Positions 1 to 8,289 of a DNA stretch of 64,000 bases are shown piece after piece (positions within the stretch are counted from its first letter, which is position 1; each line of letters starts with the position of its first letter). The stretch comes from Zunongwangia pacifica. Lineage in GTDB: Bacteria; Bacteroidota; Bacteroidia; Flavobacteriales; Flavobacteriaceae. The stretch is taken from positions 22,109 through 86,108 of the forward strand of contig NZ_JAKHSK010000019.1 of the NCBI RefSeq assembly GCF_023499215.1. The letters run 5' to 3'. Position numbers and translations under genes: made by a program. The notes beneath the pieces are model-generated. The model was not told the origin of the DNA, searched no databases, and worked only from the letters and a program-made list of their open reading frames with translations.

Positions 1-1
1 G

Positions 2-514
2 GTCAATACCATTGTTTTAATAAAGGGTGAGTTGAACCTAACTGATAAGGAATACGGTTGGACTATGGCCGCATTCGGGATTGGTGCTGCGGTGGCTGCA
101 TTTGTTTCAGGAGCTGTGGATAAGACCAAATCCAGACAGGTTTCCCTAATAGTTGGAGCTTTGGTACTAGGCCTCGCCATCAGTGCTGCCAATTACTTGA
201 ATTTTTCCCTACTTCTTGTGTTTTGGGTCCTTGCCGGATTGGGTCAAAGTTTGGCAGAGATACCTTCGGAAACCCTTATTGGCGAAAACATTTCTGGAGA
301 GGAACAGGGAAAAGTCTATGGTTCCCATTTTGCCTTTTCACATTTGTGGTGGGCGATTTCTTATCCTATTGCAGGATTTCTCGGGACCAAAGTGCCTGAA
401 AAGGATTTTCTCTATGGTGGGATGCTTACACTTTCACTGTTACTGATTGTGTTCCTGTTTCTTAGACCAAGAAAGAAGCCTAAAATTTCAAATCAATACA
501 AATTAAAAGCATAG
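2..514 (+). CDS. MFS transporter, C-terminal part (5' end outside window)
   Basis: The reading frame is open from the first complete codon of the window, so the true start lies upstream. The visible ~170 residues hold hydrophobic segments separated by a short basic loop (AVDKTKSRQ) that resembles the loops between transmembrane helices of major facilitator permeases, followed by about four further membrane segments and a basic tail. Substrate cannot be read from this fragment. It precedes a lipoprotein and a HupE-like protein, so it may be cargo of the ICE, perhaps in a metal-related group. Family call rests on overall pattern. Confidence 0.7.
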   Translation, partial: VNTIVLIKGELNLTDKEYGWTMAAFGIGAAVAAFVSGAVDKTKSRQVSLIVGALVLGLAISAANYLNFSLLLVFWVLAGLGQSLAEIPSETLIGENISGEEQGKVYGSHFAFSHLWWAISYPIAGFLGTKVPEKDFLYGGMLTLSLLLIVFLFLRPRKKPKISNQYKLKA

Positions 515-554
515 AATAATAATTCATAAACACTAATATCTAAATCAATACATT

Positions 555-767
555 ATGAAAAGAGTACTTTTTATCACAGCAGTTGCAATGACACTTTTAG
601 TATCCTGCAAGGAAACAAAAAAGGAAGAGACTTCTCCAGCGGTCCAAAAAAACACTCCGAAGGACAACAATGCAGAAATGATAAGAATTCAGGACAGCAT
701 TCAATTGGCAAGAAAAAAAACAATGGATAGCTTAGAACAGGTTAAATCCCACGGGCACGCACATTAA
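555..767 (+). CDS. Small lipoprotein with His-rich C-terminus
   Basis: The 70-residue product has a type II signal peptide with lipobox LLVSC at residues 14-18, so it should be lipid-anchored. The rest is charged and ends in HGHAH, a possible metal-binding tail. I do not recognise a named family. It sits 40 bp after the MFS fragment and 50 bp before the HupE-like gene. A metal-handling role is only a suggestion from the His tail and the neighbours. Confidence 0.65.
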   Translation: MKRVLFITAVAMTLLVSCKETKKEETSPAVQKNTPKDNNAEMIRIQDSIQLARKKTMDSLEQVKSHGHAH

Positions 768-819
768 TATTCACATCTCATTACATCATAATTTGTATTG
801 AGATTTAATCGAGTTTACT

Positions 820-1509
820 ATGAAAATAAAAAAGATAATATCCTTCTTGGTATTGACTCTCGTTTGCACACTTTGTACAAGTGCATTTGCCCACGGAGTA
901 GATGAAAACACCCAAACATTTTTGTTGGGAAATAATGGTGTTGCCTTTGGGCCATTCTTATATATAGGGGCGAAACATATGATTACTGGCTATGACCATC
1001 TACTATTTTTGGTAGGTGTCATCTTCTTCCTCTACAAGCCTAAGGAGGTATTGTTATATGTTAGTTTTTTTACTATCGGGCACAGTACCACCTTACTGTT
1101 TGGTGTTTTAAGTGACATCACAATTAACGCCTACCTTATCGATGCCATAATTGCCCTTTCTATCGTGTATAAAGGATTCGATAATTTAGGTGGTTTCAAA
1201 AGATTCTTCGGCAAACAACCCAATACCAAAGCCGCAGTTTTGATATTCGGATTGTTTCACGGTTTTGGCCTTGCAAGTAAACTACAAGAATTCAAGTTTG
1301 ACCGGGAAGGCCTTTTTACCAATCTAATTGGTTTTAATATCGGTGTAGAAATAGGTCAGTTTATAGCATTGGCAATTGTATTGATTCTTATAACCGTTTG
1401 GCGAAGGCAACGCAGTTTTATGAAATTTTCAACAATTACAAATACAGCTCTTATGGCTGCTGGGTTTTTACTTCTCGGCTTCCAGTTAACCGGCTACTTT
1501 ACATCATAA
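820..1509 (+). CDS. HupE/UreJ-family membrane protein
   Basis: The 229-residue protein starts with a signal peptide ending in AFA-HG, which leaves a His near the mature N-terminus, followed by about six hydrophobic helices. Conserved-looking motifs of the HupE/UreJ type are GAKHMITGYDHLLFL (residues ~51-65), GHSTTL and LFHGFGLA, giving His and Asp residues inside membrane segments. Members of this family are proposed nickel or other metal permeases, and in Bacteroidota they often sit in metal-resistance cargo. The following gene, a membrane-anchor protein, is 10 bp downstream, so the two are probably cotranscribed. Confidence 0.8.
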   Translation: MKIKKIISFLVLTLVCTLCTSAFAHGVDENTQTFLLGNNGVAFGPFLYIGAKHMITGYDHLLFLVGVIFFLYKPKEVLLYVSFFTIGHSTTLLFGVLSDITINAYLIDAIIALSIVYKGFDNLGGFKRFFGKQPNTKAAVLIFGLFHGFGLASKLQEFKFDREGLFTNLIGFNIGVEIGQFIALAIVLILITVWRRQRSFMKFSTITNTALMAAGFLLLGFQLTGYFTS

Positions 1510-1519
1510 ACAAATAACT

Positions 1520-2152
1520 ATGTCAGAAATGAATCATCCAATATTGGAAAAAAATAAAATCATAAAAGCAACCATTATATCACTTCTTATAGGTGCAGCA
1601 TTATTGGTAATAGCAGTATTACCGGCAGAATATGGGATTGACCCGACTGGAGCAGGAAAATTAATTGGCTTTAGCAAACTTTACGTCCCTGAGGACCCCC
1701 AAGCAAACAATTTGGCGGCTATTGCATCAAACACTTCAGCCCAAACAATCAAACTTGAAAAAGCAGGTTCAGGCCCTAATGTAGAAAGGCCTTTAGAGGC
1801 TGATAATCCACCTCCAACCACTCAATTAAATCTGCGTGAAGATGAAACCAAAGTGATTGTTCCTGCTGGGAAAGGTATCGAGTTCAAACTAAATATGCTC
1901 AAGTATGGAAAAATGAAATACGAATGGACAACCTCTAATAATGAAATTCTCTATTTCGATTTTCACGGTGAGGTAAAACAAGAAGGGGAAGTCAAAGAAG
2001 TTTACTTTGAAAGCTACACCATTGCCAATTCCAATAATATGGTGGGTACTTTTTATGCCCCTTATGAAGGAAAACACGGTTGGTTTTTTAGGAATAACAG
2101 CAATGAGGACGTGACCGTGTATTTTAGGCTTAAAGGTCAATACACTTTATAA
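1520..2152 (+). CDS. Transmembrane anchor protein, possibly metal-efflux associated
   Basis: The 210-residue protein has one N-terminal membrane helix (residues ~16-34) and a long extracytoplasmic domain. It contains EYGIDPTGAGKLIG just after the helix, which I associate with transmembrane anchor proteins found beside heavy-metal RND efflux genes. No catalytic motif is visible. Only 10 bp separate it from the HupE-like gene. No RND pump is present in the window; one could lie upstream. Confidence 0.6.
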   Translation: MSEMNHPILEKNKIIKATIISLLIGAALLVIAVLPAEYGIDPTGAGKLIGFSKLYVPEDPQANNLAAIASNTSAQTIKLEKAGSGPNVERPLEADNPPPTTQLNLREDETKVIVPAGKGIEFKLNMLKYGKMKYEWTTSNNEILYFDFHGEVKQEGEVKEVYFESYTIANSNNMVGTFYAPYEGKHGWFFRNNSNEDVTVYFRLKGQYTL

Positions 2153-2337
2153 TATTAAGTCCTGCAATGGAAGGTGAATTTCTGAGCCCAATGGGAATAG
2201 CCTTCCATTTGGCAGGCACAAATTTGTTATGCGTAAATTTTGTATAGCCACAATTTAGATGAGAGTATGTACTATGTTGAATCTTTCCATTCTCAATACG
2301 AGACAGTTAGAAAATAAGTTGAAAACACTATAATACC

Positions 2338-2505
2338 GTGTCTCAAAGTAGAAGAAATAGACGAAAGAAAAAAGTTCAAAAACCAATTAAGGACAAAATC
2401 ACGAAAAAAGATAAGATAAAAGGTATTATTGCTCTTTTTCTCCTAGTCATATCTGCTTTTCTGCTTTACTTTTTTGTGCTGAAAGGTAACATTCATAAGC
2501 ACTGA
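2338..2505 (+). CDS. Small basic single-span membrane protein
   Basis: A 55-codon frame starts at GTG 2338. The N-terminal half is strongly basic (RRNRRKKVQK and further Lys), followed by one hydrophobic helix (about residues 29-47) and a short tail. The charge layout predicts a type II membrane topology. Nothing about function can be read. It sits in an otherwise empty 389-bp gap, and the rest of that gap shows no further gene. Confidence 0.4.
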   Translation: MSQSRRNRRKKKVQKPIKDKITKKDKIKGIIALFLLVISAFLLYFFVLKGNIHKH

Positions 2506-2541
2506 GTTGAATAGGGAATTGACAAACCGAAAAAATTAAAA

Positions 2542-3033
2542 ATGATACACATTCTTACAACAGGAGGCACAATTGAGGACTTGGATTATGAAAATCCAGA
2601 AAATAACAATACACAAAGCAAAATAACGATTAAAGAATTTCTTGATTATGCTAATGTGTCTACCCCATACCTTATTGAAAAGGCATTTGCAAAGGATAGC
2701 CGTTCAATTACCGCTGAAGACAGAAATATTTTACTTCAAAAAATAAATGGTTCCAGTGTGGAAAAGATTTTAATAACACACGGCACTTTCACTATGGAAG
2801 ATACTGCAGTTTACCTGGGAAAACAAGAAATCAAGAAAACCATTGTTCTTGTAGGCTCATTTATAATGGGGTCTTCTAAAAATACAGATGCGACCTTTAA
2901 TTTGGGTTTTGCAATTTGTGCTTTGCAATTCTTAAAACAGGGTGTTTATATCGCTATGAACGGGAGAATTTTTCTATGGGATAATGTTACTAAAAATAAG
3001 GAAACTAATAAATATGTTTTAAAAAATGGATAA
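2542..3033 (+). CDS. Asparaginase-like single-domain protein
   Basis: The N-terminus has the asparaginase motif TTGGTIE (residues 6-12), whose Thr is the nucleophile in type I/II L-asparaginases. The second signature is present as THGTFTMEDTA, where the usual HGTDTMEETA has Asp: the catalytic Asp is Phe here. At 163 residues it is half the family length (about 330) and covers only the N-terminal domain. It may be a short variant with another activity. It is followed 5 bp later by the LuxR-type regulator, suggesting one transcript. Confidence 0.7.
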   Translation: MIHILTTGGTIEDLDYENPENNNTQSKITIKEFLDYANVSTPYLIEKAFAKDSRSITAEDRNILLQKINGSSVEKILITHGTFTMEDTAVYLGKQEIKKTIVLVGSFIMGSSKNTDATFNLGFAICALQFLKQGVYIAMNGRIFLWDNVTKNKETNKYVLKNG

Positions 3034-3038
3034 CCTGA

Positions 3039-3953
3039 ATGTTTGGCACATCAATACATTGGACAACTTTCTTCTATCTTTTAATAGATATGGTCATTGT
3101 ATTGCTCACTTTTTACTTTTCAAGACGAAATACACGAAGTAGCCTTCGACGGTTTTTATATCTCGGCATCCTTTTCATTGCGTACAATGCCACGGGCGGA
3201 TTTTTACCCGTAGACAACTTTCCAGGACCATTGATCCTTCAATATATCATTACGTATGGCGTGGCCATTGCGTTATGCGTATATATCGTTTACTACCTAT
3301 ATAAAGAGTACGACATTGTTGTGCTGAAATTCAACTCATCCATTAAAAATCTCGCATTTTTAGCAAGTGGCAGCTATGTTGTTCTTTTTTTGATGCCCTA
3401 TTTTTTGACAGACTCTTTGGATGCGGCTCGCTTTCTTTTTACTATTCCAATTTCCTTAATAGCATTTATATTTCTCATCATCTTTTACAGGCGTATTTCG
3501 AATCCGAGCAATCCGAATGCCTTTATTTTAAGGAGAAACAAATTGTCTATGGTCAGCGTAGCGAGTATAGCCCTGTTGCCCATTTGCACCGTCATAGGCG
3601 ATTATCAATGGATAACCTTTACCGTAATGAACTTGGCCTTTTTTGCCATTACAGCCATCGAAGTAGATAGGTATCTGTACTTTTTGGAAAACAATACTCG
3701 AATGTATGAAGTATTTGCCCTTAAGAAAAAACAGCGCGAGGAATCCGTAGAGCGAAAAATTATATATGAGGATTTGACACGGCGGGAAATTGAAGTTGCG
3801 CTATCCATTCTTAGCAATCTTAGTTATAAGAAAATTGCCGTGGAACTTTTCATTGCCGAAAGCACCGTATCAAAACACGCCTCAAATATCTTTAAAAAAA
3901 CCGGTGTAAAGAACCGTCGTGAATTCTTAAAGCGATTTCGCAAAAAAAGATAA
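3039..3953 (+). CDS. Membrane-anchored LuxR-type transcriptional regulator
   Basis: Residues 1 to about 215 form several hydrophobic helices (around seven), and the C-terminal ~65 residues form a LuxR/GerE helix-turn-helix with LTRREIEVALSILSNLSYK and IAESTVSKHASNIFKKTGV. The architecture, a multi-span sensor joined directly to an HTH, is seen in Bacteroidota. It probably senses a membrane or extracellular signal and acts on nearby ICE genes. The CCGTA/TACGG repeats 50-90 bp downstream, ahead of the RteC-like gene, are a conceivable target, but nothing proves it. Confidence 0.8.
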   Translation: MFGTSIHWTTFFYLLIDMVIVLLTFYFSRRNTRSSLRRFLYLGILFIAYNATGGFLPVDNFPGPLILQYIITYGVAIALCVYIVYYLYKEYDIVVLKFNSSIKNLAFLASGSYVVLFLMPYFLTDSLDAARFLFTIPISLIAFIFLIIFYRRISNPSNPNAFILRRNKLSMVSVASIALLPICTVIGDYQWITFTVMNLAFFAITAIEVDRYLYFLENNTRMYEVFALKKKQREESVERKIIYEDLTRREIEVALSILSNLSYKKIAVELFIAESTVSKHASNIFKKTGVKNRREFLKRFRKKR

Positions 3954-4003
3954 ATAAATTACCTCTGAAATAACCTAAGTAAATTCAGTGTCTCACAGAG
4001 TTT

Positions 4004-4041
4004 CCGTAGAAAAATACGGCTCGTTCCGTAATTAAATACGG
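4004..4041. promoter_or_regulatory. Tandem CCGTA-N6-TACGG inverted repeats upstream of rteC-like gene
   Basis: Two copies of CCGTA, six A/T-rich bases, TACGG lie at 4004-4019 and 4026-4041. They repeat with a 22-bp period, two helical turns, so bound dimers would sit on one DNA face. The same half-sites recur as compact palindromes at 5113-5125 and 5251-5263. They are best read as operator sites for the RteC-like or LuxR-like regulator. Confidence 0.55.
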
Positions 4042-4228
4042 CAAGTTTTCCTTGTACGTTTACGAAGTAAAATTATTTTAGTGAGAGTTCCTTAAAATAC
4101 ACCTATGAGCCACAAATTAAATGAACTGTGGCGTTCATTTATTTCATTTTGCAGGACTATAATATCATCTAACCAACCGCATCAACTAAATCCCATTTCT
4201 ATGGTTTCATATCAAAATACACCTGCTT

Positions 4229-5065
4229 ATGGACTTTCAATTATTAACACAGCGACTAAAAAATGATCTCGATGATATAAAACTTCAAAATAAGAGCATC
4301 CTTAAAAGGGCACAGCATTCCATTGGGCTCTGCCGTGATTCATTAAGCACGCTGAAAAAAGAGGTTCAGTCGGAAGGCTTCAAATCCATCCAAGACGAAA
4401 TATACTTTTTTAAAGTAACTAAACAAGCCCCTCTCGTTGAGTTAATCTATTATTCCGAAATCCATTCGTTTGAAATCCAGTTCCCGAAAATCGACCTAAA
4501 AAGCCAGCTCAAGTCCATCAAAAAGAAAAGCAACAAACTCAATCGATTTTTTCTCTACAATCTCGATTTTGGCAGGTATATCGAATCAGGACAGACACAT
4601 TTTGATAAAGAATATTATACTCGTGATTACCTAAACGGGTATCACATTACGCTTTCCAAATTCTATTTTCAAGACCCGGAATTTTGCACAGCACGAGATA
4701 TGTTGCTCGGCAAGTACAATGCCTACAAGTCCCTGACCAAATACTTAGTGGATAAGCAAAATAAATTGAAGAACGGGTTGACTGGAAATGATATTTCCTT
4801 ATCTAAAATCGAAAAAATGCACTGGCCGTTCAGTAATACAGACTATGTGGAACTCATTTATGCGCTTTACGCTAAAGGGCTTGGCGCTAAAAACAATCTG
4901 AGTATCGTTAAAATTTCAGATTATTTAAGCCAGATTTTCGATGTTGAGCCGAAAGACATCTATAAAACCTATCAAGACATCAAATACAGGAAAAAAAGCC
5001 GAACCCTTTTCCTCGATGAGCTGTCCGCATCCCTTATTTCTGAAATGGATAAAAGCGAGAAATAG
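4229..5065 (+). CDS. rteC: RteC-like ICE regulator
   Basis: The 278-residue protein matches the RteC family pattern known from CTnDOT: a helical N-terminus, a Phe/Tyr-rich middle (EIYFFKVTKQAPLVELIYY, then FFLYNLDFGRYIESG) and a C-terminal part with LSKIEKMHWPFSNTDYVELIYALY. In CTnDOT, RteC activates the excision operon by binding inverted half-sites upstream of it. Here the excisionase-like HTH gene lies 320 bp downstream, and palindromic sites lie on both sides of the gene, which fits this role. No RteA/RteB two-component pair is visible in the window. Confidence 0.8.
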   Translation: MDFQLLTQRLKNDLDDIKLQNKSILKRAQHSIGLCRDSLSTLKKEVQSEGFKSIQDEIYFFKVTKQAPLVELIYYSEIHSFEIQFPKIDLKSQLKSIKKKSNKLNRFFLYNLDFGRYIESGQTHFDKEYYTRDYLNGYHITLSKFYFQDPEFCTARDMLLGKYNAYKSLTKYLVDKQNKLKNGLTGNDISLSKIEKMHWPFSNTDYVELIYALYAKGLGAKNNLSIVKISDYLSQIFDVEPKDIYKTYQDIKYRKKSRTLFLDELSASLISEMDKSEK

Positions 5066-5112
5066 TGTTATCTGCGAGCCGTTTATCCATCAAATCAAAA
5101 TGTTAAAAAAAG

Positions 5113-5125
5113 ACCGTAGTACGGT
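5113..5125. promoter_or_regulatory. Palindrome ACCGTAGTACGGT (candidate operator)
   Basis: This is a perfect 6+1+6 palindrome. An extra TACGGT half-site follows at 5131-5136, 11 bp after the TACGGT of the palindrome, about one helical turn. It lies just behind the RteC-like gene in the 322-bp gap before the excisionase-like gene. Confidence 0.5.
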
Positions 5126-5250
5126 TGACCTACGGTGTTTTGGTTTTCAGCCTATTGCTCATATAATATGAATCATTTTATAGATAGAATTTCGCAGTTG
5201 CACTTTCAAATACTGTCAAAACACCCCAAATTTCAAGATGTTAAATTTTG

Positions 5251-5263
5251 ACCGTACTACGGT
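5251..5263. promoter_or_regulatory. Palindrome ACCGTACTACGGT (candidate RteC-type operator)
   Basis: The palindrome extends to 15 bases with flanking G and C (5250-5264). It is the exact reverse complement of the 5113 site and starts 138 bp from it. It lies about 125 bp upstream of the excisionase-like HTH gene, a position comparable to the RteC binding site upstream of the CTnDOT xis operon. No convincing TAnnTTTG box was identified beside it. The rest of the gap 5066-5387 shows no gene. Confidence 0.5.
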
Positions 5264-5387
5264 CGTACTGGGGAAGAAAATCGATTAATCCGTATCAAAT
5301 TTGTAGAACGAAAGTCAAATCGGGTTAAGGGCTATCATCAAAAATTTAAAACCTATGATAGTCCTTTTCTTTTAAAATCGTTCTATT

Positions 5388-5672
5388 ATGCCGACAAGTA
5401 TCATCACCACAGACGACCTTCGGGAATTCAAGATGGAATTGCTCGATGACATCAAAAGTCTTTTAGCCAAACAGGCTTCTGGAAAAATCAAGAAGTATCT
5501 AAAATCTGCCGAAGTAATGGATTTGCTTCAAGTAAGTCCTGGCACACTGCAAAATCTTCGCATCAATGGCACCTTGCCATACACTAAGGTAGGCGGAATC
5601 ATCTATTATGATGCTGAGGAAATTCAAAAGGTAATGGATGCCAACCGTGTGCATCACGGAATAAATTCCTGA
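5388..5672 (+). CDS. Excisionase-like helix-turn-helix protein
   Basis: The 94-residue protein has a MerR/excisionase-type HTH: KYLKSAEVMDLLQVSPGTLQNLRINGTLPYTKVGG, followed by YYDAEEIQKVM. Such small HTH_17 proteins in Bacteroidota ICEs act as recombination directionality factors (Xis2c/Xis2d of CTnDOT) or as regulators of mobilization genes. It begins 322 bp after the RteC-like gene and ends 4 bp before the next gene, which starts an operon with the replication-type protein and the DnaC-like ATPase. Confidence 0.75.
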   Translation: MPTSIITTDDLREFKMELLDDIKSLLAKQASGKIKKYLKSAEVMDLLQVSPGTLQNLRINGTLPYTKVGGIIYYDAEEIQKVMDANRVHHGINS

Positions 5673-5676
5673 GAAT

Positions 5677-6429
5677 ATGAACTACATAAAGCTACTCAAC
5701 GCGGCTTTTGAAACGTTCTATTTTGATGACCGCCTAAATCCTACCCATATCAGTCTGTATATGGCGCTGTTCCAGGAATGGAACAGCTGTCGCTTTATGG
5801 ACGAGTTCTATGTAAACCGAAGGGAATTGATGCGCGTGGCCAAGATTGGGTCAAAATCAACTTACCACAGGTGTATAACAGAGCTTCATTCTTGGGAATA
5901 CCTATCCTACTTTCCTTCCAACAATCCATACAAGGGCAGTAAAATCAAGATGTCCATTTTAGGGACAAGTGATGAACCAGCTACGGGACAGTACAATCCC
6001 ATATTGGAACAGCTTGCGGAACAGTACTACCCCAGAGGTGTACCGCTTGAGGGACACCACCATCCCAAAAATGGACAGGCCGTGTACCAACACCGTCCCA
6101 CCAATGGACAAGCACTGGTATCTAATACAAACAATATCAAACAAGAAAACTATATAAAACAGCCAAAGGGCAGGCAGGCCGCTATTTTATTTTTTGAAGA
6201 AAAAGGTTTTGATGCTGATGAAGGAAAAAAATTCTACGAGCATTATGCAGACCGAGAATGGAAAACGAGCGACGGAAAACCGATACGGGATTGGCGCTCA
6301 TTGGCTACAAACTGGATGGATAGAACCGAGCTTTTCGAAGAAGAAAACAAACCAAACAAAAAAGAAGTGTCCCAAATCAAGGACAACTTGCGAACCACTA
6401 AAAACAAAGACTATGGACAACCCCTCTAA
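5677..6429 (+). CDS. Replication-type winged-helix protein (DnaD/RepO-like)
   Basis: The 250-residue protein has an N-terminal region that looks like a winged helix (LNPTHISLYMALFQEWN, then REL with KIGSKSTYHRCITELHSW). A Pro/Gln-rich linker follows, and the C-terminal segment has FYEHYADREWKTSDGKPI and DWRSLATNWM. This tail resembles those of DnaD-like and phage replication proteins that recruit helicase loaders. The next gene encodes a DnaC-like ATPase and overlaps it by 17 bp, which supports a helicase-loading pair for element replication. Bacteroidota ICE annotations often call it only a transcriptional regulator. Confidence 0.6.
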   Translation: MNYIKLLNAAFETFYFDDRLNPTHISLYMALFQEWNSCRFMDEFYVNRRELMRVAKIGSKSTYHRCITELHSWEYLSYFPSNNPYKGSKIKMSILGTSDEPATGQYNPILEQLAEQYYPRGVPLEGHHHPKNGQAVYQHRPTNGQALVSNTNNIKQENYIKQPKGRQAAILFFEEKGFDADEGKKFYEHYADREWKTSDGKPIRDWRSLATNWMDRTELFEEENKPNKKEVSQIKDNLRTTKNKDYGQPL

Positions 6430-7075
6430 AATTACTGAAGGTGGCGTGGAATATTCGCTGGGAAAATTCGATGGTAAAAGCGTTCTCTACGATTTCCCTA
6501 AAATTCTGATTTACCTGAATGCCAAGGGCAAACTGTTGTTCGGAAAGAAATTCAGGATTTATGATGAGGACAAAGATATTTTACTGAAGCTTTGTTCCTA
6601 CTTTATCAAGGATAAAGAAAACTGTACAACCTACGGCATAGATATAGACAAAGGCATTTTACTTTCTGGACCGGTAGGTTGTGGGAAAACCAGTTTGATG
6701 AAATTATTACGCCATTTGGTTCCCTTGCAACGCCCTTATGAAATGATTCCCTGCCGTAACGTAACATTTAGCTTTAACCATTTAGGATTTAAAACAGTTG
6801 AGGAATATGGTAACACCAAATTCTATTGTTTTGATGATTTAGGGGTAGAACCTTCCGGTAGGTTCTACGGAAAGGATCTGAATGTGATGGGCGAGGTACT
6901 GCTATCCCGATATGAACTCTATCTTGACACGAAACGCAAAATTAAAACCCACGCCACTACCAACCTCAATGCCGAAGAATTGGAAGTGCGTTATGGTAAC
7001 CGTGTCCGAAGTAGAATGCGAGAGTTCTTTAATCTGATTGCTTTTGACACAAAGGCTGTGGACAAAAGGAAGTAG
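6413..7075 (+). CDS. DnaC-like AAA+ ATPase (helicase loader)
   Basis: The ATG at 6413 is chosen because it overlaps the previous stop codon by 17 bp and gives a normal 220-residue protein; the frame is open further upstream only as a by-product of the previous gene. The Walker A motif GPVGCGKTS is at residues 86-94 and the Walker B motif is FYCFDDLG. A later segment has the sensor-like run KTHATTNLNAEEL and the arginine-rich GNRVRSRMREFF. This is the DnaC/IstB-type ATPase pattern. Together with the preceding DnaD-like protein it probably supports replication of the excised element. Confidence 0.75.
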   Translation: MDNPSKITEGGVEYSLGKFDGKSVLYDFPKILIYLNAKGKLLFGKKFRIYDEDKDILLKLCSYFIKDKENCTTYGIDIDKGILLSGPVGCGKTSLMKLLRHLVPLQRPYEMIPCRNVTFSFNHLGFKTVEEYGNTKFYCFDDLGVEPSGRFYGKDLNVMGEVLLSRYELYLDTKRKIKTHATTNLNAEELEVRYGNRVRSRMREFFNLIAFDTKAVDKRK

Positions 7076-7179
7076 CTCAATTTATGAAGGACTTATATAG
7101 CAGAATAACTTCTGAGATGAATTGTAATACAATATCCTTTAAGCTCTTTGTTAACTCTAAAAATAGTTCTTTCATAATT

Positions 7180-7812
7180 CTAATGTTTTTGAAGGGATTG
7201 TAATATGGTCAATGCAATAGGTTGGATGTTATTGGAATCAGAAATAAACTTGCCTTCATCCTCATTACTCAAAAATCCCAATTCCAAAAGAAGCGAGGGA
7301 CAATGATTAATAGTTTCCCGAAGCACTTGGAAGTCGGCAAACTTTACACCTCTACTTTCATATCCTAATTGTTTATTGAGTACAGCTTGTAGCTGAAATG
7401 CAAGCCAAGTGACATCATCAGAATATTTGGATGTTGCACCTGCCACATAAATTTCAATGCCTCTTGCACTCGAATTATCCGAATGATTACAATGCAAGGA
7501 CACAAACAAATCAGCTTTAAGGGCTTTAGCCAACTTCGTTCTATCAAATAAAGAAATGAGTGTATCGGTGTACCTGGTCAAATAAATATCCAATGGGGTA
7601 TCCGATTTATCATTCAATTTCAGAATGGTATTCGCAATATTGAGCGCAACATCCTTTTCTTGGATGCCATTTATACCAATTGCACCCGAATCTTTTCCAC
7701 CGTGTCCAACATCAATTACAATTCGTTTTTGAGTACTCGTTTCCTGTCCGAAAACGATGCACATTTTCAAAAGCAAAAAGACAAAACTGACGTTTTTGAG
7801 CACTTTTTTCAT
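7180..7812 (-). CDS. N-acetylmuramoyl-L-alanine amidase (Amidase_3)
   Basis: The start at 7812 is preferred over the longer frame because it opens a clean signal peptide (MKKVLKNVSFVFLLLKMCIV, then FG-Q). The mature enzyme shows the zinc motifs VIDVGHGGKDSG (His), the metal Glu in IQEKDVALNIA, and VSLHCNHSDN (His), followed by LLLELGFLSNEDE with the catalytic Glu. Family length is about 200-210 residues. It should cut peptidoglycan stem peptides in the periplasm. It is transcribed away from the adjacent conjugation operon and probably opens the wall locally for the mating channel, as amidases do in other ICEs. Confidence 0.9.
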   Translation of the reverse strand: MKKVLKNVSFVFLLLKMCIVFGQETSTQKRIVIDVGHGGKDSGAIGINGIQEKDVALNIANTILKLNDKSDTPLDIYLTRYTDTLISLFDRTKLAKALKADLFVSLHCNHSDNSSARGIEIYVAGATSKYSDDVTWLAFQLQAVLNKQLGYESRGVKFADFQVLRETINHCPSLLLELGFLSNEDEGKFISDSNNIQPIALTILQSLQKH

Positions 7813-7921
7813 TTTCAATTTTCGGGTTATCAACAACTTCACTTCAAAAATTCATAGCATTTGATGCCAAATAATAGCAACGGAATTCAAACAAAACCAA
7901 ATAATATTTTATTCACAAATA

Positions 7922-7956
7922 TTTGATTTTCAGTTATTTATATTCAAATATATTTA
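7922..7956 (+). promoter_or_regulatory. Possible promoter of the conjugation operon
   Basis: TTTG at 7922-7925 and TATATTTA at 7949-7956 are separated by 23 bp, one mismatch from the Bacteroidota pattern TTTG / TAnnTTTG. The pair lies 46 bp upstream of the first tra gene in a very A/T-rich divergent spacer. Confidence 0.3.
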
Positions 7957-8001
7957 AATTTCCCATAACGAAAACAACACAAAAATTTAAACTGTTACGT
8001 T

Positions 8002-8289
8002 ATGAAAAAATCACCCTATTTAGCATCCTTTCTTTCGCTCTTATCCACTTCGCTATTTGCTCAAATTGGTGGCATTGAAGATTCAGTTAACGATGTGGGC
8101 GATACCATCAGGACCGTATTTCCCATTTTACTCGGTGTCATTTTCCTTGTTGGTTTCCTCTTTAATGCAGGCCATTTCTTTGGCGAAAATGCTGACCTTA
8201 AAAAGGGGATTACCCGAGTTCTCGTCTTTGTTTTGATTGCCGGTGCGGTAGTCGGCATATTCACGTATCTCATAGGAATCGTGGTATAA
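8002..8289 (+). CDS. traE: TraE-like (DUF4134) VirB2-type pilin candidate
   Basis: The 95-residue product has a signal peptide (cut after LFA-Q) and two hydrophobic helices (about 42-58 and 73-94), the layout of VirB2-like conjugative pilins and of the Bacteroidota DUF4134/TraE proteins. It is the first gene of the plus-strand mating operon, and its stop overlaps the next start. Call rests on layout and position; the sequence itself is not strongly conserved. Confidence 0.75.
   Translation: MKKSPYLASFLSLLSTSLFAQIGGIEDSVNDVGDTIRTVFPILLGVIFLVGFLFNAGHFFGENADLKKGITRVLVFVLIAGAVVGIFTYLIGIVV

Noticed and set aside
6194..6412. N-terminal extension of the DnaC-like ATPase frame
   Set aside because: It overlaps the preceding gene throughout and encodes a Lys-rich peptide; the ATG at 6413 gives the normal family start.
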